A stretch of 64,000 nt of DNA, from contig JADFUC010000983.1 of the NCBI GenBank assembly GCA_019722365.1, positions 186,001-250,000 on the forward strand. Direction: 5' to 3'. Below the pieces are notes generated by a model. The model made no database searches, was not told the origin of the DNA, and was given only the letters and a program-made list of their open reading frames with translations. The position numbers and the translations under genes are program-made. This document shows positions 37,262-50,468 of this stretch, piece by piece (position 1 is the first letter of the stretch; every line of letters starts with the position of its first letter). This DNA comes from Lithospermum erythrorhizon. Its lineage: Eukaryota > Streptophyta > Magnoliopsida > Boraginales > Boraginaceae.

Positions 37262-40200
37262 TAGTTTTAGTAAAGGAGGGGGCGGTATCTTTGCTGGTTT
37301 TGTCTTCCTTCTTGTGTACCCTGATCGCTTTCAGTGAAGCGGCCTCATTACTTGGTATTGCATAAGATCGAATTCGTCGAAAATCATCACCTCTGGTTAC
37401 GTTGTTGGTTCATTGTTTGGGTGCTGTGTTATCTACTTGCGGACGTAGGCAGTAATGGTCATGGAAGCGGATTTGACAAGGCTTTTGGGGGCACTATCCT
37501 TGGAAGGCGAGGAACTTGATGAGGTTTTTGTCCCAGATATTGCATATGATCAAGTTGAGGAGAGGTTCCAGTTCAGTTTGGTTGCTAAGGTACTCACAAA
37601 ACAACATTTCCACATTCAAACCCTCAAGGATACCTTACGGAATTTATGGGAGTGAGTAAGATTTGCGTAGCTGCTGACACGGAGTTAATTTGTTCCATGT
37701 TATCATTGTTGAGGAATCACGGATGATGAGGGTTTTACAACATGAGCTGTGGTTATTCGATGGTTATGCTATTCTTCTCAAAAGTTGGGAAGTGGAGATG
37801 TAGATTGATGATATCTCTTTTGACATTTTTGCCATGGTCCAAAACGTAGAACCTTCCATCGATATGCATGCCAATTGGGAGAGCCATTGGGGCTCATATA
37901 AGGGAGGTCATTGAGGTGGACAAACGGAGTATTGAACAAGAATGGGGTCGCTACATAAGAGTGAAAGTTAGGTTGAATATCCACAAACCACTCAAGAGAG
38001 GAGGGTTGGTGCCCATGCGGACGGATAAAGTTCAAGTTGTTTACCACTATGAAAAATTTTATGATGTATGCCTCTATTGCGTATGACGACATGCAATACT
38101 TTAGTCAAGATAAGATCAATGAACGGGCTTGTGGGAGCACCGGGATTAACAAATATGATAGTTGGTTTCACGTTCATGGCAACAAGAGTCCACAATAAAG
38201 ATCTGAAATTTATAAATTGCAACAATACCCGCATTTGAGTGGCTGGGGAACAATAAGACTTCGAGCCATCAATGGGCAATAGGGGAATTAGGATTAGGAG
38301 TTATGATAGGGGTGTTGAGGATAACAATGATGATCATCAGTTCAAAGGTACCAAGCCACCACGGTGAATGGCTTGTGAGACGTGGGAGACTAGGAATAAG
38401 CCTGGCACGGGAAACGAGGCGAAATAAGTAGAAATCAATAGTTCGGTGTATTATGTCTATCGCGACAATTGTTGTAACAATTCATTTACTAGTTTAGTGA
38501 ATGTGATTATATAAACATAACATTTAACCATAATAATTGTAATTACTAGCCCAAGTTCTCTACGATAATACCAGGTTGGCGCCGTATTACTGTATCCCAT
38601 GAATAATCGTTATAATAATAATAATAACGTCAATTATATTATTATACAGCTCCTATTATCCGATCCCAAGATCACACACATACAAAGGATGTTAAAATTA
38701 TATTTCATGCATGAAATTAAACTATATTTGCAAATCGAGAAATTGATCAGAATAAATAGAATTCTCGCCTCTAAGAATTTACACTAAGTTGCAAAATATT
38801 AATCGACGAGCTCGAGTCAATTAACTTTCTAGTTTAATTATTTAAATAGTTAGTTGAGCTTGTTAGTAACTCGTTAGTGCATTTTTACTTGAGTTAGTTT
38901 AAATTAAACGAGCCGGCTCATTAACTATTCGGTTGAGCTTTTAGGTTTATTAGAGAAAGCCTATATAAAGGGATGTATTAGGTTTTCATCACATGAAAAA
39001 CCTAATCACCACCTCCATATTTTCGCCCCCCTCCCTCCATTGGAGTAGCCGATTTCTTCAAGTGTAGAACTTGAAAGTTCTACTTTGATTATTCGTCCAA
39101 TTCCCTACGTGTTCTAGCAGACTCAAATATAGGATTCAACCTCCCGACGCTGATCAATCGAGGAATTCACTTTTGTGGTGCTACACAAATTGGAATTCAA
39201 AGGAGGCTTCGTGAAAGAACTTGTTGGTGATTTATTCCGCTGCGCTGTAAGTATTCTGGTATTCATATTGTATTATATGTTTTAGATTTGACATTATAAC
39301 AATTAATCTGATCCTGTTATGAATATTTGAATAAGTTTATTCAAGTTATATCATAGAAATTCCTTCAGGTGGCATCAGCTTGTTCAGAAGTTTGGACGGG
39401 TCGATTAGCAAATGGGGAGAAAGAAATACTCAGTAGAAAGCTCCAATGCAACCGCCTGACGTAAGTGGGGGGGACGACAACTAACTTTAGTCAGCTCACA
39501 GTGTGAGTAGGGGAAGGAAAATTTGTCGTGACATTTCCAATTGCTCACTTTGGAGCTGCACACTCTACGGTGACAATCTTACAAGCAGAAAGATCAACCT
39601 CACTCTTTAGTTGTTTTGTAATGGGGAAAGACAAAGCATTGGGACGATGGTAAGTTTATTTTTGCCACGGGGTTCTGGTATACGAGGTACAGGTTCAACA
39701 TATTAAGGAGAGTGGGATCGGAAAAAAAAGAATGAGCATCAAATGGACTCGTAGGAGTGCAAGTGGGGGGATGGAGGAAAGGCCAGCTTCCAGCGGTAAA
39801 AGGACAAAGAAAACGAGCCACGCGAGGAGTCTGTTTCACGAAAGTGCATAAGTCCCGTAAGCTCACTTAAATAAAAAAATTATAGTGGGGGAACAAAAGA
39901 AAAGGAGGATGAGAATGCTAATAATAATCTCTTATGCCCGGGAGTGCTCGCGCGTATGTAGACACTACGCATCACCGTCTCCATCTAGAAGGGCGGATAC
40001 GACGAGACTACTATAAATAGGGCTGGTATCCACCCTGCCGCCCCAAGTTATTAGACAAGGATTACAGCGGAACCGCCAAGGCATTGCAAGTCCCCCCGGA
40101 TAGCCAGCAATGGTGGATGCGGGTAGGCTGGGCCACTACCCGATGTTATTGCAGTTTTAGAAATAAAAAATAGAAAAGAAAAATAAAGAAAAAAATAGTT

Positions 40201-43200
40201 AGAGCTGTAGGGTTTAATTTTAGTTATATTGTTGATCCTGTGGGTATTGCTGGTGGTATTACGTTGATGTGGAAGGACCCATCCTTGGTTACTGTGGAGA
40301 GAGAAGCGGAGTGGTGGGTGGAGATCTTGGTTAAGGATGAAAGCAAACGACCTTAGAATTGTTTCTTCACTTATGCTACCATGAGGACAATATTCTACCG
40401 GGAGCGCTTTCGACTCATGTGCGCTTCATTCCAACCGGTGATTCTTCGTGGGTGATTATGGGAGACTTTAATGATGTACTCCACAAAGAGGAAAAATGAG
40501 GGAGGCCGAACGATCGTGAAGTAGTGCATTTAATGAACTTTCGAGAATTTGGTACCGAGCATTCAATTGGACTGGCTAAGGCCGCTACCCTTACGCGGCG
40601 GAATAGGCGAGGAGAGGACGGTACCATTAAGTCGAGACTCAAGTTCAACGGGGAGTTGTTTTCACCTAAAAATGGTCAATGATCAACGCCTCCCCGTTAG
40701 ATACCACGCTACTTCGGGAAAGTTGGAAGAGCGCTTGTGTTCGGCTAACAGCGGGTTAAGAAAGAGGGCGCGAGGGAGGTGAGCGAGGGAAGGCATGGGC
40801 TTAAAAAACTTCCGGGATCATGCGTTGGTTTCAAGTCGGTGAAAAAATTAAAAATGTGCGAATGGAGTTCATTGAATGGTATAAGCGGCATTATTTTAAC
40901 TCAAGGGTACGAATCATTTACATTCGAAACAAATCAAGAGTTTCGTTTAAGGTGATCACTATGCAAGCACGAGGTTACGTGGGTCAACGTGAGCTTGATT
41001 AAGTTTGTGATGAGGGAAAATATCGAGGTTGAGGTCGAAGGAAAAACACTTAAAGGATGAGGATAAGAACTCAAAGTTCTTCCATATGTCGACTAAGCTA
41101 ACGTGTAGGAAAATCCGGATCTGGAACGGAAGACGGCGGTGACCTCGCGCATCGAGCCGATAATGTCGAGGCTACTGCTGGATTATTTTCGAACCATCTT
41201 TAGTGCGAACGAGCTTTGTCATCCGGAGCTAGTCACCACGCACGTGGAACGCAGAGTAACCGAGCAATGAACCAACGCTAACTAGAAAGCAACTTCTAGT
41301 GTCGTCAATCGATACAGATGCCACCGATGTCTCAGACACGGGACGACGATGTGTTTTTCAATCATTTTGGCAGATTATTTCTTTAGATATAGTTAAAGTT
41401 GTCGATAGTTTCATTTTTAGCAACAAACTTCTTCGTGTTGTGAATCATACCCATGTTTGCCTCATTCCTAAAAAGTCTTCACCAACTAATATGAGTGACA
41501 TTCTCCCTATTTAGTTTATGCAATATTGTGTAAAAAATTATCGGACGTATGATGACTAATAGGTTGAGGTCTGTTTTAATGAACATTATTTCTGAGACTC
41601 AAAGTGCGCTCCGGTCAGATATATTTCTCTCGACAATATATCAGGCCCACGGTCTACATTACATGAATCGTAATAACAAATCGAAACACGCCTGGCGGCG
41701 CGCTAAACTAGATAATGAAAGTAAGGCTTATGATCCGGTCGAGTGGTGTTTTCTTGAGGCTATTATGTTGAAATTGGGGTTCCGTCAGAGATGGGCCGAT
41801 TGACAATGCTCGTATCTCGCCTCGCTTTCATGCCTTTCTCGATTAACGGTAGCTCGAAGAGGATTATGTTCAACCTCAACAAGTGGATCCACCAAGGTGA
41901 CCCCTTGTCGTCATATTTTTTTTTACTTTGTGTAGAGAGGCTTACTTGCATGCTCTTGAGGGCAGAGGAAAGGAAGGCATTGAACGGTATCAAGATAGCG
42001 AGGAACTGTCTAAGTATTAGTCATATACTATTTGTGCATTTACACAAAGATTTTTTGTAGCCAATGTCGAGGAGGAAATGAGTTGATGAACATTTCGGGA
42101 GTATGAGCTAGCCTCTGGTCAAAAAGTTAATATAAGTAAATGTTCCGTTAGCTTTGAGCCGTAGGTAGCTTCGGTTGTAAGGGATCAAGTGGTGCAGATT
42201 TTGGGTATGCGGGAAGTGTAGGACCAGGGCAAATATTTGGGGCTACGGTCACACATTGGGCGTACAAAGAAAGAGGTGTTTGCCTACTTGGTGTCGAAAG
42301 TGGAGGATAGGATTAGGGTTAGCGGCAACCACAAGCAAAGGAGAGGCCGATTAAATCAAGTACGCAAATGGTACCAAATTTTGTTATGAACTGTTTCAAA
42401 TTACCTATCAGAATCATTGATGTCATGAACGGTCTCATGGAAAAATTCTTCTCGGGCTAGTCGGGATAAGTGGGAGTGGATTCACAAGAGTTGGGATGCT
42501 TTGTGTGATGAAAAGTTTGAGGGGGGGTTGGGGTTCAAGGACCTCGAATGCATGAACTTAGCTCTACTTGCAAAACAAGGATGGCGAGTGATCACGAAGG
42601 AAGCCTCTCTTCTTTCTAATCTTCTAAAGGGAAGATACTTTCGGCTATCATTATTTATTCATGCAAAGCTGGGAAGCAACCCTTCCTTTGGGTGGCGAAG
42701 CCTTTTAGAGGGTAGAAAAGTGCTAGCTACGGGCATTTGGTGGAGGGTAGGAGATGGACAAGAGATTGATATTTATAAAGATCCTTGAATTTCTCGGAAC
42801 ACTGATTTTCTTGCAAGAGGTGTGTAATATGATTGGCATGTGGTGTCGCCAAATTGATAGAGAATGGTCAGTGGAAAGAGGAGCTTATCAACAATTTATT
42901 TGATGTTGAGGATGCACGCTGAGTATTATCTATACCCCTTAGTAGATTTTACATTCCGGATAAAGTAGTATGGAATCATACAAACTGTGGAGTCTACTTA
43001 ACGAGCTCGGGGTACAGGAGTACAAGAGAACTAAAGCAACGGCGTATCGCGTACCGGCCCGTCAGGAAAGTAGTTCCAAATTCAAGCAAAGAGGGAAGTT
43101 GTGGAAAAAACTTGTGGCAACTTCGGATCCCGCCATGAGTGAAAAACTTTCTCTGGAGTTGTTTGCATAATTATCTCCCAACTAAGGATAGGCTTATGAG

Positions 43201-44148
43201 GAAGGGAATTTTAGTTGAAAGAACTTGCTTTTATCAGGTTCGAGACATAGTCGACTTTGTACCATTTTTGACTTGTCCTTTTTCTAGCAGGCTATGGTTT
43301 GCTACTCCTTGGAACATTTTGACCACCGGACGACCGTGGCAATCTTTCAAGGAATGGTGGAGTTTCTTTTATCTACCTCAACCTTACGATCAAAAATGCC
43401 CAGAGACATCATGATATGGAAGCATAGGAACTTTACAGCCTGAGGGAGTCGGAAGCAGATGGACCAACCGGAAGGAGGGACTCAACTAGCAAATTGATTA
43501 CTGCTTAACCCACAAACCATACTCAAGAGTCAAGCAAACACGGTAGTCGAGGTGACCAACGAGGAGATGATTTGGAGCAGATCGAGAGTGGATTCTGTAA
43601 ATTGTGATGCTGCTTGGAATAAAATTGGGTCAAATGGAGGAATAGGCACGGTGAGCAGAAATGAAAGAGGAGAATTTGAGGGAGTTTTTTTCAAGTTGTT
43701 ACCTCATGTGGGAAGTGTGCTTGCTGCAGAAGCTCATGCCATAATGGAGGGGCTGGTGTTCTCAAGGCGTACGTGGGACATCTTAAGGACAGAATGAAAG
43801 AGACCATATTATTCATTATCAACGGACAAAGGAAGATACCACTTGAGATAGATACCATTGTTGCGGATATTAACCATTTGACCAAATACTCGGAGGTAAA
43901 ATTTCGGTATACGAGACGACGAGCCAATAATGTAGCACATTAGGATCACAGGGGAACTATAGAAGCTACGTGGCTTTTACACCCTCCTACTTGGCTTTAC
44001 ACAGCCTTCTTACACGATTGTAATGTTTAGTTTTTTGTTATGTTTAGTTTTTTGTTGCTTGTCTTGGTACTTCTTTTCGACAAACAACTTTTGTATAGGC
44101 TCGCTATTTTATCTAATGATATCCTATAGATTGAGTAAAAAAAAATTA
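37262..44148 (+). mobile_element. L1-type LINE retrotransposon, broken
   Basis: All protein traces are on the plus strand in L1 order. ORF1 starts at 37455 with a DUF4283-like N terminus (EADLTRLLGALSLEGEE) and a zinc-knuckle region ending CLYCV (about 37850-38090). Endonuclease traces lie at 40200-40460 (GITLMWKDPSLVTVE). Reverse transcriptase covers about 41330-42060: HTHVCLIPKKSSPTNMSDILP, KAYDPVEWCFLEAIMLKLGF and QGDPLSSYFFLLC. Then come a region reading GGLGFKDLECMNLALLAKQG (42500-42640), a zinc-binding RT-associated domain (42970-43230) and an RNase H-like relic (VNCDAAWNKIGSNGGIGTV, 43590-43760). The 3' end has an A run near 44140. The expected F/YADD motif is destroyed. Many stops; not active. 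Confidence 0.85.
38480..39430 (+). mobile_element. LTR-like insertion within the LINE
   Basis: This stretch separates the ORF1 part from the rest of the LINE. It has a promoter-like tatataaaggg near 38960 followed by a leader-like, mixed-composition region, which resembles a plant copia-type LTR. No TG/CA borders or target duplication could be fixed, so a solo LTR is only an inference. Confidence 0.3.
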
Positions 44149-44486
44149 CCAAAATATATTGTTCTAAGATGATACAATTTTTTTTTTTTTAAATGTGTAC
44201 CAAAATTAATCTACACACCTAATTAATATGTATACCAAAATTCATTTGACAATTTCGTACAGATTATTTAAAAGGTAAAAAGTAAGCTTATATAATTTGA
44301 CATTAATGATTTTTTTAGGAAATGATACGAATTAGCCAAAATGTATCAAAAGAGTGAAAAAATATATTATTAAATTGTATAATTTGTATTTTTTGATCTG
44401 TTCATTAATGAATAAAAAGCTTAAGGGCCTGAAATTTTTCCTACCAAAATTAACACTCGTTCTAATAAGCACAAGCAATCTTTTCT
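44149..44486. other. Short intergenic stretch downstream of PHO1-like copy 2
   Basis: AT-rich. The last part should hold the 3' UTR of the minus-strand PHO1-like gene. No other feature is visible. Confidence 0.4.
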
Positions 44487-47400
44487 CTATAAGCTTTTCT
44501 CATCATCATAGTTGAAAGGCAATGGCACAGACTTGAAAGCTCTGTATCCACCAACATTGTTCAGATGCTCATTCTCCAATCTGTGAACATAAACAAATAT
44601 CAATTCTCCCATATCCTTAACCCATTGCCTCCAAATATAAAAGGAAAATTCTTAATTTGTACCTAAAGAAGTTCCAAATGCCTCGACGAATGATCTCCAG
44701 AGAGGCCACAACTGCAATGAAAGCTCTCCTATGGAGGAAAGGGAGTTCTGTAAAATCCAACACTAGTTGCATCCACACAAGTCTGAGAAGAATGTTAATC
44801 ACCTGGAACACGAAAAGTTGTTATTAGTGTCGAAAAAAATTGGGATAATCAAGAAAATGATCAATGCTCTAACGAAGTTACTTACTATGGCTACAAAATA
44901 CACATAATTCATGGGGACAAGGAGTCTGTCCCTGAGCCAAGCATTTTTCGAATTCCTGTTTAGCAAACCCCAGTCTATTACGACATCCCAATATGTATTT
45001 ACAATCGTTGTTAGGCCGGAGCTTACTGCAGCCATCATTTTCAAAGTTGTTCCTTTTCTAACATCATATAATGTCCTCAATACAAGCGCTATAATTGTTG
45101 ACAAGTATTTGAGGCTATTTAGCCCTTGCAATGAATCTTTCTCTTCAATACAACGACGAACACACTGCAATTTTGCGACAACTGCCTTTGTCAGAGAACA
45201 AGTTTGATAATGGCAGCAGACATGTAATAACATCGAAAGAGTTCGATTTGTTTACAAACCTGAAGGAATCTAGCCCAGAATGGAATGATAGCAATAAGGA
45301 TATTGAAAATTTGATAAATATCACTGTCATGGCATTTGTGTGATCTCTTCTTGAAATCTCCCCAACCATAGTAACAAGCATAAAAGAGCAGACTTCTCAA
45401 TGCCTGAACCTGAGTTCAAGAATAGTAATAGATGTGATCATTGTTGAGGGTAAAAATATATATCTAGTTACAATAATGGGAGATGCTTATTTTTCAAGGA
45501 AAAGTCAACAAAAAGAACCTGGCTGGTTAATTGATCTGCCAAGAAGAAATCTATGAGTGTAACCTGCAATATACAAAATGTAATTTTGAATTTAATTGAA
45601 TGGAAAAATCCCAATCTTGACTGTCTTCTTGAAACCTTATTATAATGAATACCTTATAAAGAGGAGCACAAAAACAACGCCAAACAGATTTGAGGAGGAA
45701 ATATCTACTCGAACGGTATATAACATTGAAGGGACAAAAAGAAATGAGAAGCACAACCTGGGATTATCGAAAGAAGGTTGATTAACAACTCACAAGATAG
45801 AAACAAAAAATAAAATAAATTGTTGCCAATATATGATCAATGAAAGAGGAAAGGCGGTTAAACTCACTGCAACAAGACATGAAGATGGGACTGAGATTCA
45901 GATAAGTTTGATAACTCTTAGGTGTCTGGATTCATCTCCATGTCCAAGTTTGAGAGGGTAGCAGCCAATGCAAGTACTGACAACCCTGAAGCAACAAGGA
46001 GGACTTGCCTATACCCCAGTTCTGTTCCTTGCTTGAAATTGAAGATAAAAGGGTAGTTTACTCTAAATCGTCTCCAGAAATATATATTGCCCGAGTACAT
46101 GATCATATGCAGAACAATATATCCGAATAAGCTACAAAAAATGAATAAGATAATCAGCTACATGAATTGCAATGCAACCCAATCTCATGCTAATGATATA
46201 CTCTTAAGATGAAGTGATGAACACTACCTATACAGTGGAAATATATTTTCCATATATTGATGACGCCCTTCACTACTAATGATTTCCCTTGCTCGCAAGG
46301 AAACAATGATACCAACTATTAATGCTATAGAGCATCCAGTAAATAGACCTGCAACAGAAGCAATACTTAGGTTATTTTTATCAACTTAGTTGAGAAATAA
46401 GTTCATTCTAATGAGTACAGATTCTTGATTTTTTTAAATGACAAGGAATAAACAAAAAAGAGATTAACCCTTGTAATCTTGAATCAGTTTATATGCATAC
46501 CTAGGGAAAATGTGACTCTGTGTCTCTCCCTTTTTGCTTGAGGCCTCAAAGATTTCATCCCTTTCCTTCTGTTTCCATTACAAAAGTGTTTTATATATGT
46601 AATCTCAACCTTCTCCCTAAGTTTTGAAACCTGTTCCAAAAGTTAGACTTCAAAACCGGTATCTTGGCATGTAGTTTCTTGCTAAAAGGAGAGGGAATGT
46701 CAATGTTAAGTATATAAACTAACCTCATCAGAGCTTCCTAGATAAGAATTGTCAACCATTTCTAAGTAGGATTTTGAAGCAGTCCTTGAAGTGATCTGCA
46801 TTGAGGATACATATTGTTAGGGAGAATCGAAAAACCAAAAAAAACTTTTTCATTCGAGGAATAAATGCGAGGACATCCTGATACCTTCTCATACTTCTTC
46901 ATGATCTTAGAGACTGCCAATTGGTTCAAGAAACTGCCAAATTATTCAGATATCTTCAGCCATTTCAAGAAAATTCTATAGAAAATGTGATGAAATTGTA
47001 TTCTCTGTAAGGCTATGTTTGGTATATATGTGAAGAGGAAGGAAAGCGTGCACGGGTGAAGGGGCAATGACTGAAGATGCATGAGAAATTAAAGGGGAAG
47101 AACCATGAGAGAGCATGAACTTTTGTCAATGTATCTTTCCCTTAATCTTTACGTCGCCTTCGCCATTTTCTTCATAGCAGGAAAATAAGCAAAAAACTTT
47201 ATTTACCAATAAATGAACTTCTAATCTTCTATTTCCTCATCTCAATTGCACACCAACCATAGCTTTAAAAAAATAATCATTGGTCACAGAATTATACCTG
47301 AAGTTTTTCAAAAGCCCGAGCTTTTGGTAGAATTCAGTGAAAGCCAACCTCAGTTTCTCTTCTGCTTTTTTCAGCTCCACCTTGCTGAATGACAAATCAG

Positions 47401-48558
47401 AATCTAATGAACAGTTCAACACATTCTTCAACGTTGATCGAGGAGTTTCAGGTTCAATATTCATCTTCACTTGATTCAGAAAACGTAATGAAGCAGGATT
47501 GTACTCTTCTGCCTTGTGATTATTACTGTTCGGTTCATTATCTCCACTTGAAGATTCATCTGAAATGCTTTCCCCTCCCATCTCACCTTCTTCAATTGCA
47601 TCCAAATGCTGCCCATCTTTAAATACATAAAGCAGAAATAATCAATGACCATTAACCAATTCCCATTATATATGTCTCACTTGTAAACATTAACATGCAT
47701 CAATGCTTTTGAAGAGGCTCCACCTAAACACCTTACTTACCCTGTGATAACAAGGAGATTGTTTCCCAATTGAACTCTTTGAATTGACTCAAAAGTCAAG
47801 TGCAAATACTATAGGCCTCACTTGTAACATGCCATTAAATAATTTTATTGATTCAGAAGATAATAAAAAACATAGGAAGCTAATGTACATTTTTGGTATG
47901 TTAAATAAGGTAATATGAAATACCCTTTCGTGTATTTGTTTGAAACATGAAATTGAAATGAAATTTAACCAAAACTCAATACAAATTTACCTTCTTTTCC
48001 AAAGCTTGTTAAGGGAGAGGAGTTGCCATTCAATTCAAGATTCACCACATTCTCAACTAATCTTTGTCTTCTAAGAGGTTTATGCACTTTAAGTCTCAAA
48101 GCAATGAGAGCATCCATTTGTCTACTCAACCCCTCAGCCTCCAGTTTCACTTGCTCCACTTTATCCTTATAGAAATTGACAACTTTATTGAATTCATCAT
48201 CAAGTTTCTTGAAAAAAACCATCTCATTATCCCCTCCTTCTTCTGATGACATGAGGAACATTGTCTGGTACTCTTCTTGTTTTGAACCAACATCACTCAC
48301 TAATATCACCTCATCTTCATGATGATTTGGTGATGCTCTAGGACTATGGAGTCTACTTGTCAGCCCACTGAAGGTTCTATACAATGACATACTTTTCTTG
48401 AAAGATCTTTTCAGATTCAATCCAATTGGCACTTCTGCTATATTCTTCTGCTTATAATACAATATATCTTTCAATAAGCTTTTGAGATAATTGTAATCCA
48501 AATATGCTTCCTGCCATTCTTGCACCATTTGAGATGCATATTCTTTCCCAAACTTCAT
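44487..48558 (-). CDS. PHO1-like SPX/EXS phosphate exporter, copy 2, with a frame break in exon 7
   Basis: Family member of PHO1 (phosphate export; SPX sensor plus EXS domain). Exons on the minus strand: 1, 47991-48558; 2, 47298-47616; 3, 46885-46933; 4, 46724-46795; 5, 46501-46630; 6, 46228-46348; 7, 45868-46131; 8, 45653-45757; 9, 45519-45563; 10, 45260-45409; 11, 44886-45164; 12, 44663-44802; 13, 44487-44580. The start [20 protein letters not shown] is the SPX signature of PHO1;H-type proteins. Hydrophobic segments occur in exons 6 and 7; EXS motifs include [23 protein letters not shown] and [14 protein letters not shown]. Exon 7 is 264 nt against 259 in copy 1, where 259 keeps phase. The net +5 includes a TAA after MEMNPDT. 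Without it the protein would have about 776 residues, normal for the family. It is either a recent pseudogene or a sequence error. Confidence 0.85.
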
Positions 48559-50246
48559 CTTCTTGTAACTGCTAAACCCCCTTGTTTTATTTGTCCCAAA
48601 TCTATTGTCTATATTACCAAAATGAATTGTATAAATTCTTTTCTATCTCACCTTAATGAAAAATATAGTTATGGAATAATGAAAATGAAGTACCTATATA
48701 TATAATTGGATTCATTTCAACAACAACATGTGTATAACAGCTGAGAATTTGGTTGTGATCAAGTTGGAGGACCAATAATAACAAAGCTGTATATTATATT
48801 ATATATAGAGCTCAGGATTACAACTTACAAGTGGTCTGAACTTTTTGGTCTGTGACAACAATATTTAATTGGTCATAGAGGGTACCTAACACATAAAAAG
48901 TTGGATAAAATTTTGAATTCATGCATGTTGAAGCTTGTCTAGGCGTGATATTTTAGTATAGACCATAGATTGGAATGTAATAACTACACGTTTTAGTTGA
49001 TTTCTTCCTGCTTGGGACAAAGATTTTGCGGTTTTGGAGGTACATGTGGTACAACTATGGATAATGACATTCTCTATTTAATGTATTATCACTCATTCCT
49101 TTTTTAGAGATGCTAATTGCTAATAGAGATATTGTTTGTATTAATTTTTGGGTTTCAATTTTTACATTGTAAATATTTATAATCACACTCCATATCTCAT
49201 TTTTATCTCTCATTTTACTCTATGAAAATTTAATTTTCACTTATGGAGTGCAAAAATCAAAGTCCTAATTTTTTGTAATTTGATATGATTGAAATTATTA
49301 TGATTTGATGTAATTATGGTAGTGATATTATTCATAGTTATTAGTTACCATTTATATTTTTCTAAATTGAGTAATGTTTGTATCAAGTAGTAAAAGGGAA
49401 GCGTCTGATCTGTGACATGGAATCAGGTTTTATAAAATATTTGATATATTTTTTAACATGTTGGTCGAAATTAAATTCCCAAAATTATGTAAACTTTACA
49501 TCTTTTGAATTTTTTCTAATTAATAATTTAGTATAACTAAATGTATTGGCCAGATTGATGCGTGATATTCAGAATACGTGGCTATTTTCTTTTATGTCCG
49601 TTAAATTGGTATGATTTAAAAAGTATAATTTAAATTTTTGTGGATCCTAATATATAAATTCATATATGCATGGAATTAAATAACAATATTAATAATAATA
49701 ATTCTACTCAAATCATATGGTTATTTAACTAATACCTATTATAATAATAATAACAATAGTTCTACATAATAATAAATAATTCTATAAAAAATATATGATT
49801 ATTTAACTAATTTATATTATAAAATAATAATAATAATAATAATAGTTATATAAAAAACATATTATTATTTAACTAACAAAAAGTATTAAAGATTAGAAAA
49901 TGACATATAATAGAAAATCATATTGATAAGAAAGAAGTAATAAATTAATAATATATAATATATAGGTCATATTCTTGTAGAATTGAATCGTAGAAAGTTA
50001 TCATTAAATTATTGAAAATAATTGTGTTATTTAATGCGTACCTTTGAATCCATTAAACATCTGTTGGAATAAAATAAATAAAGTTAATTAAAAAAGTTGG
50101 ATGCACGACAATTATAAAAGAATATATGTGAAATGCTTAAGAAATGTATATGATGTATCATTCGAGCCGTATGTATGTGGTGATGATTCTCTTTTGATTG
50201 ATAATCTTACTTATATGCAAAATAAAGTATAGCGAATCACTAATAT
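48559..50246. other. Intergenic DNA upstream of PHO1-like copy 2
   Basis: It should contain the promoter of the minus-strand gene. A TATATATA-like element lies near 48695-48705, about 140 bp upstream of the ATG. Short (aat)n tracts occur at 49690-49860. Otherwise nothing is recognised. Confidence 0.4.
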
Positions 50247-50468
50247 TCACTCCGATTTTTAATTTGATATTTTTGTATATCAAGGTGAAACTTTGACCAC
50301 TAATTACTTATTATTTTAATAAATATAAAAGGTATATCATTATATTCGTCTTTGAAAATAGTTTCATAATATTATTTTATTATAATTTTTGAACATATAG
50401 TTTAAGAATAATTGATAGTCAGTTAAAAGCGTGATACTGGCAAAATACCAAATTAAAAATGGAGGGAG
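50247..50468. mobile_element. Stowaway-like MITE
   Basis: The inverted ends actccgatttttaatttgata and accaaattaaaaatggagg bound about 220 bp, with TA at the right flank. Non-coding. Confidence 0.6.

Noticed and set aside
44911..45207. 98-codon plus-strand open frame
   Set aside because: Antisense shadow of exon 11 of PHO1-like copy 2.
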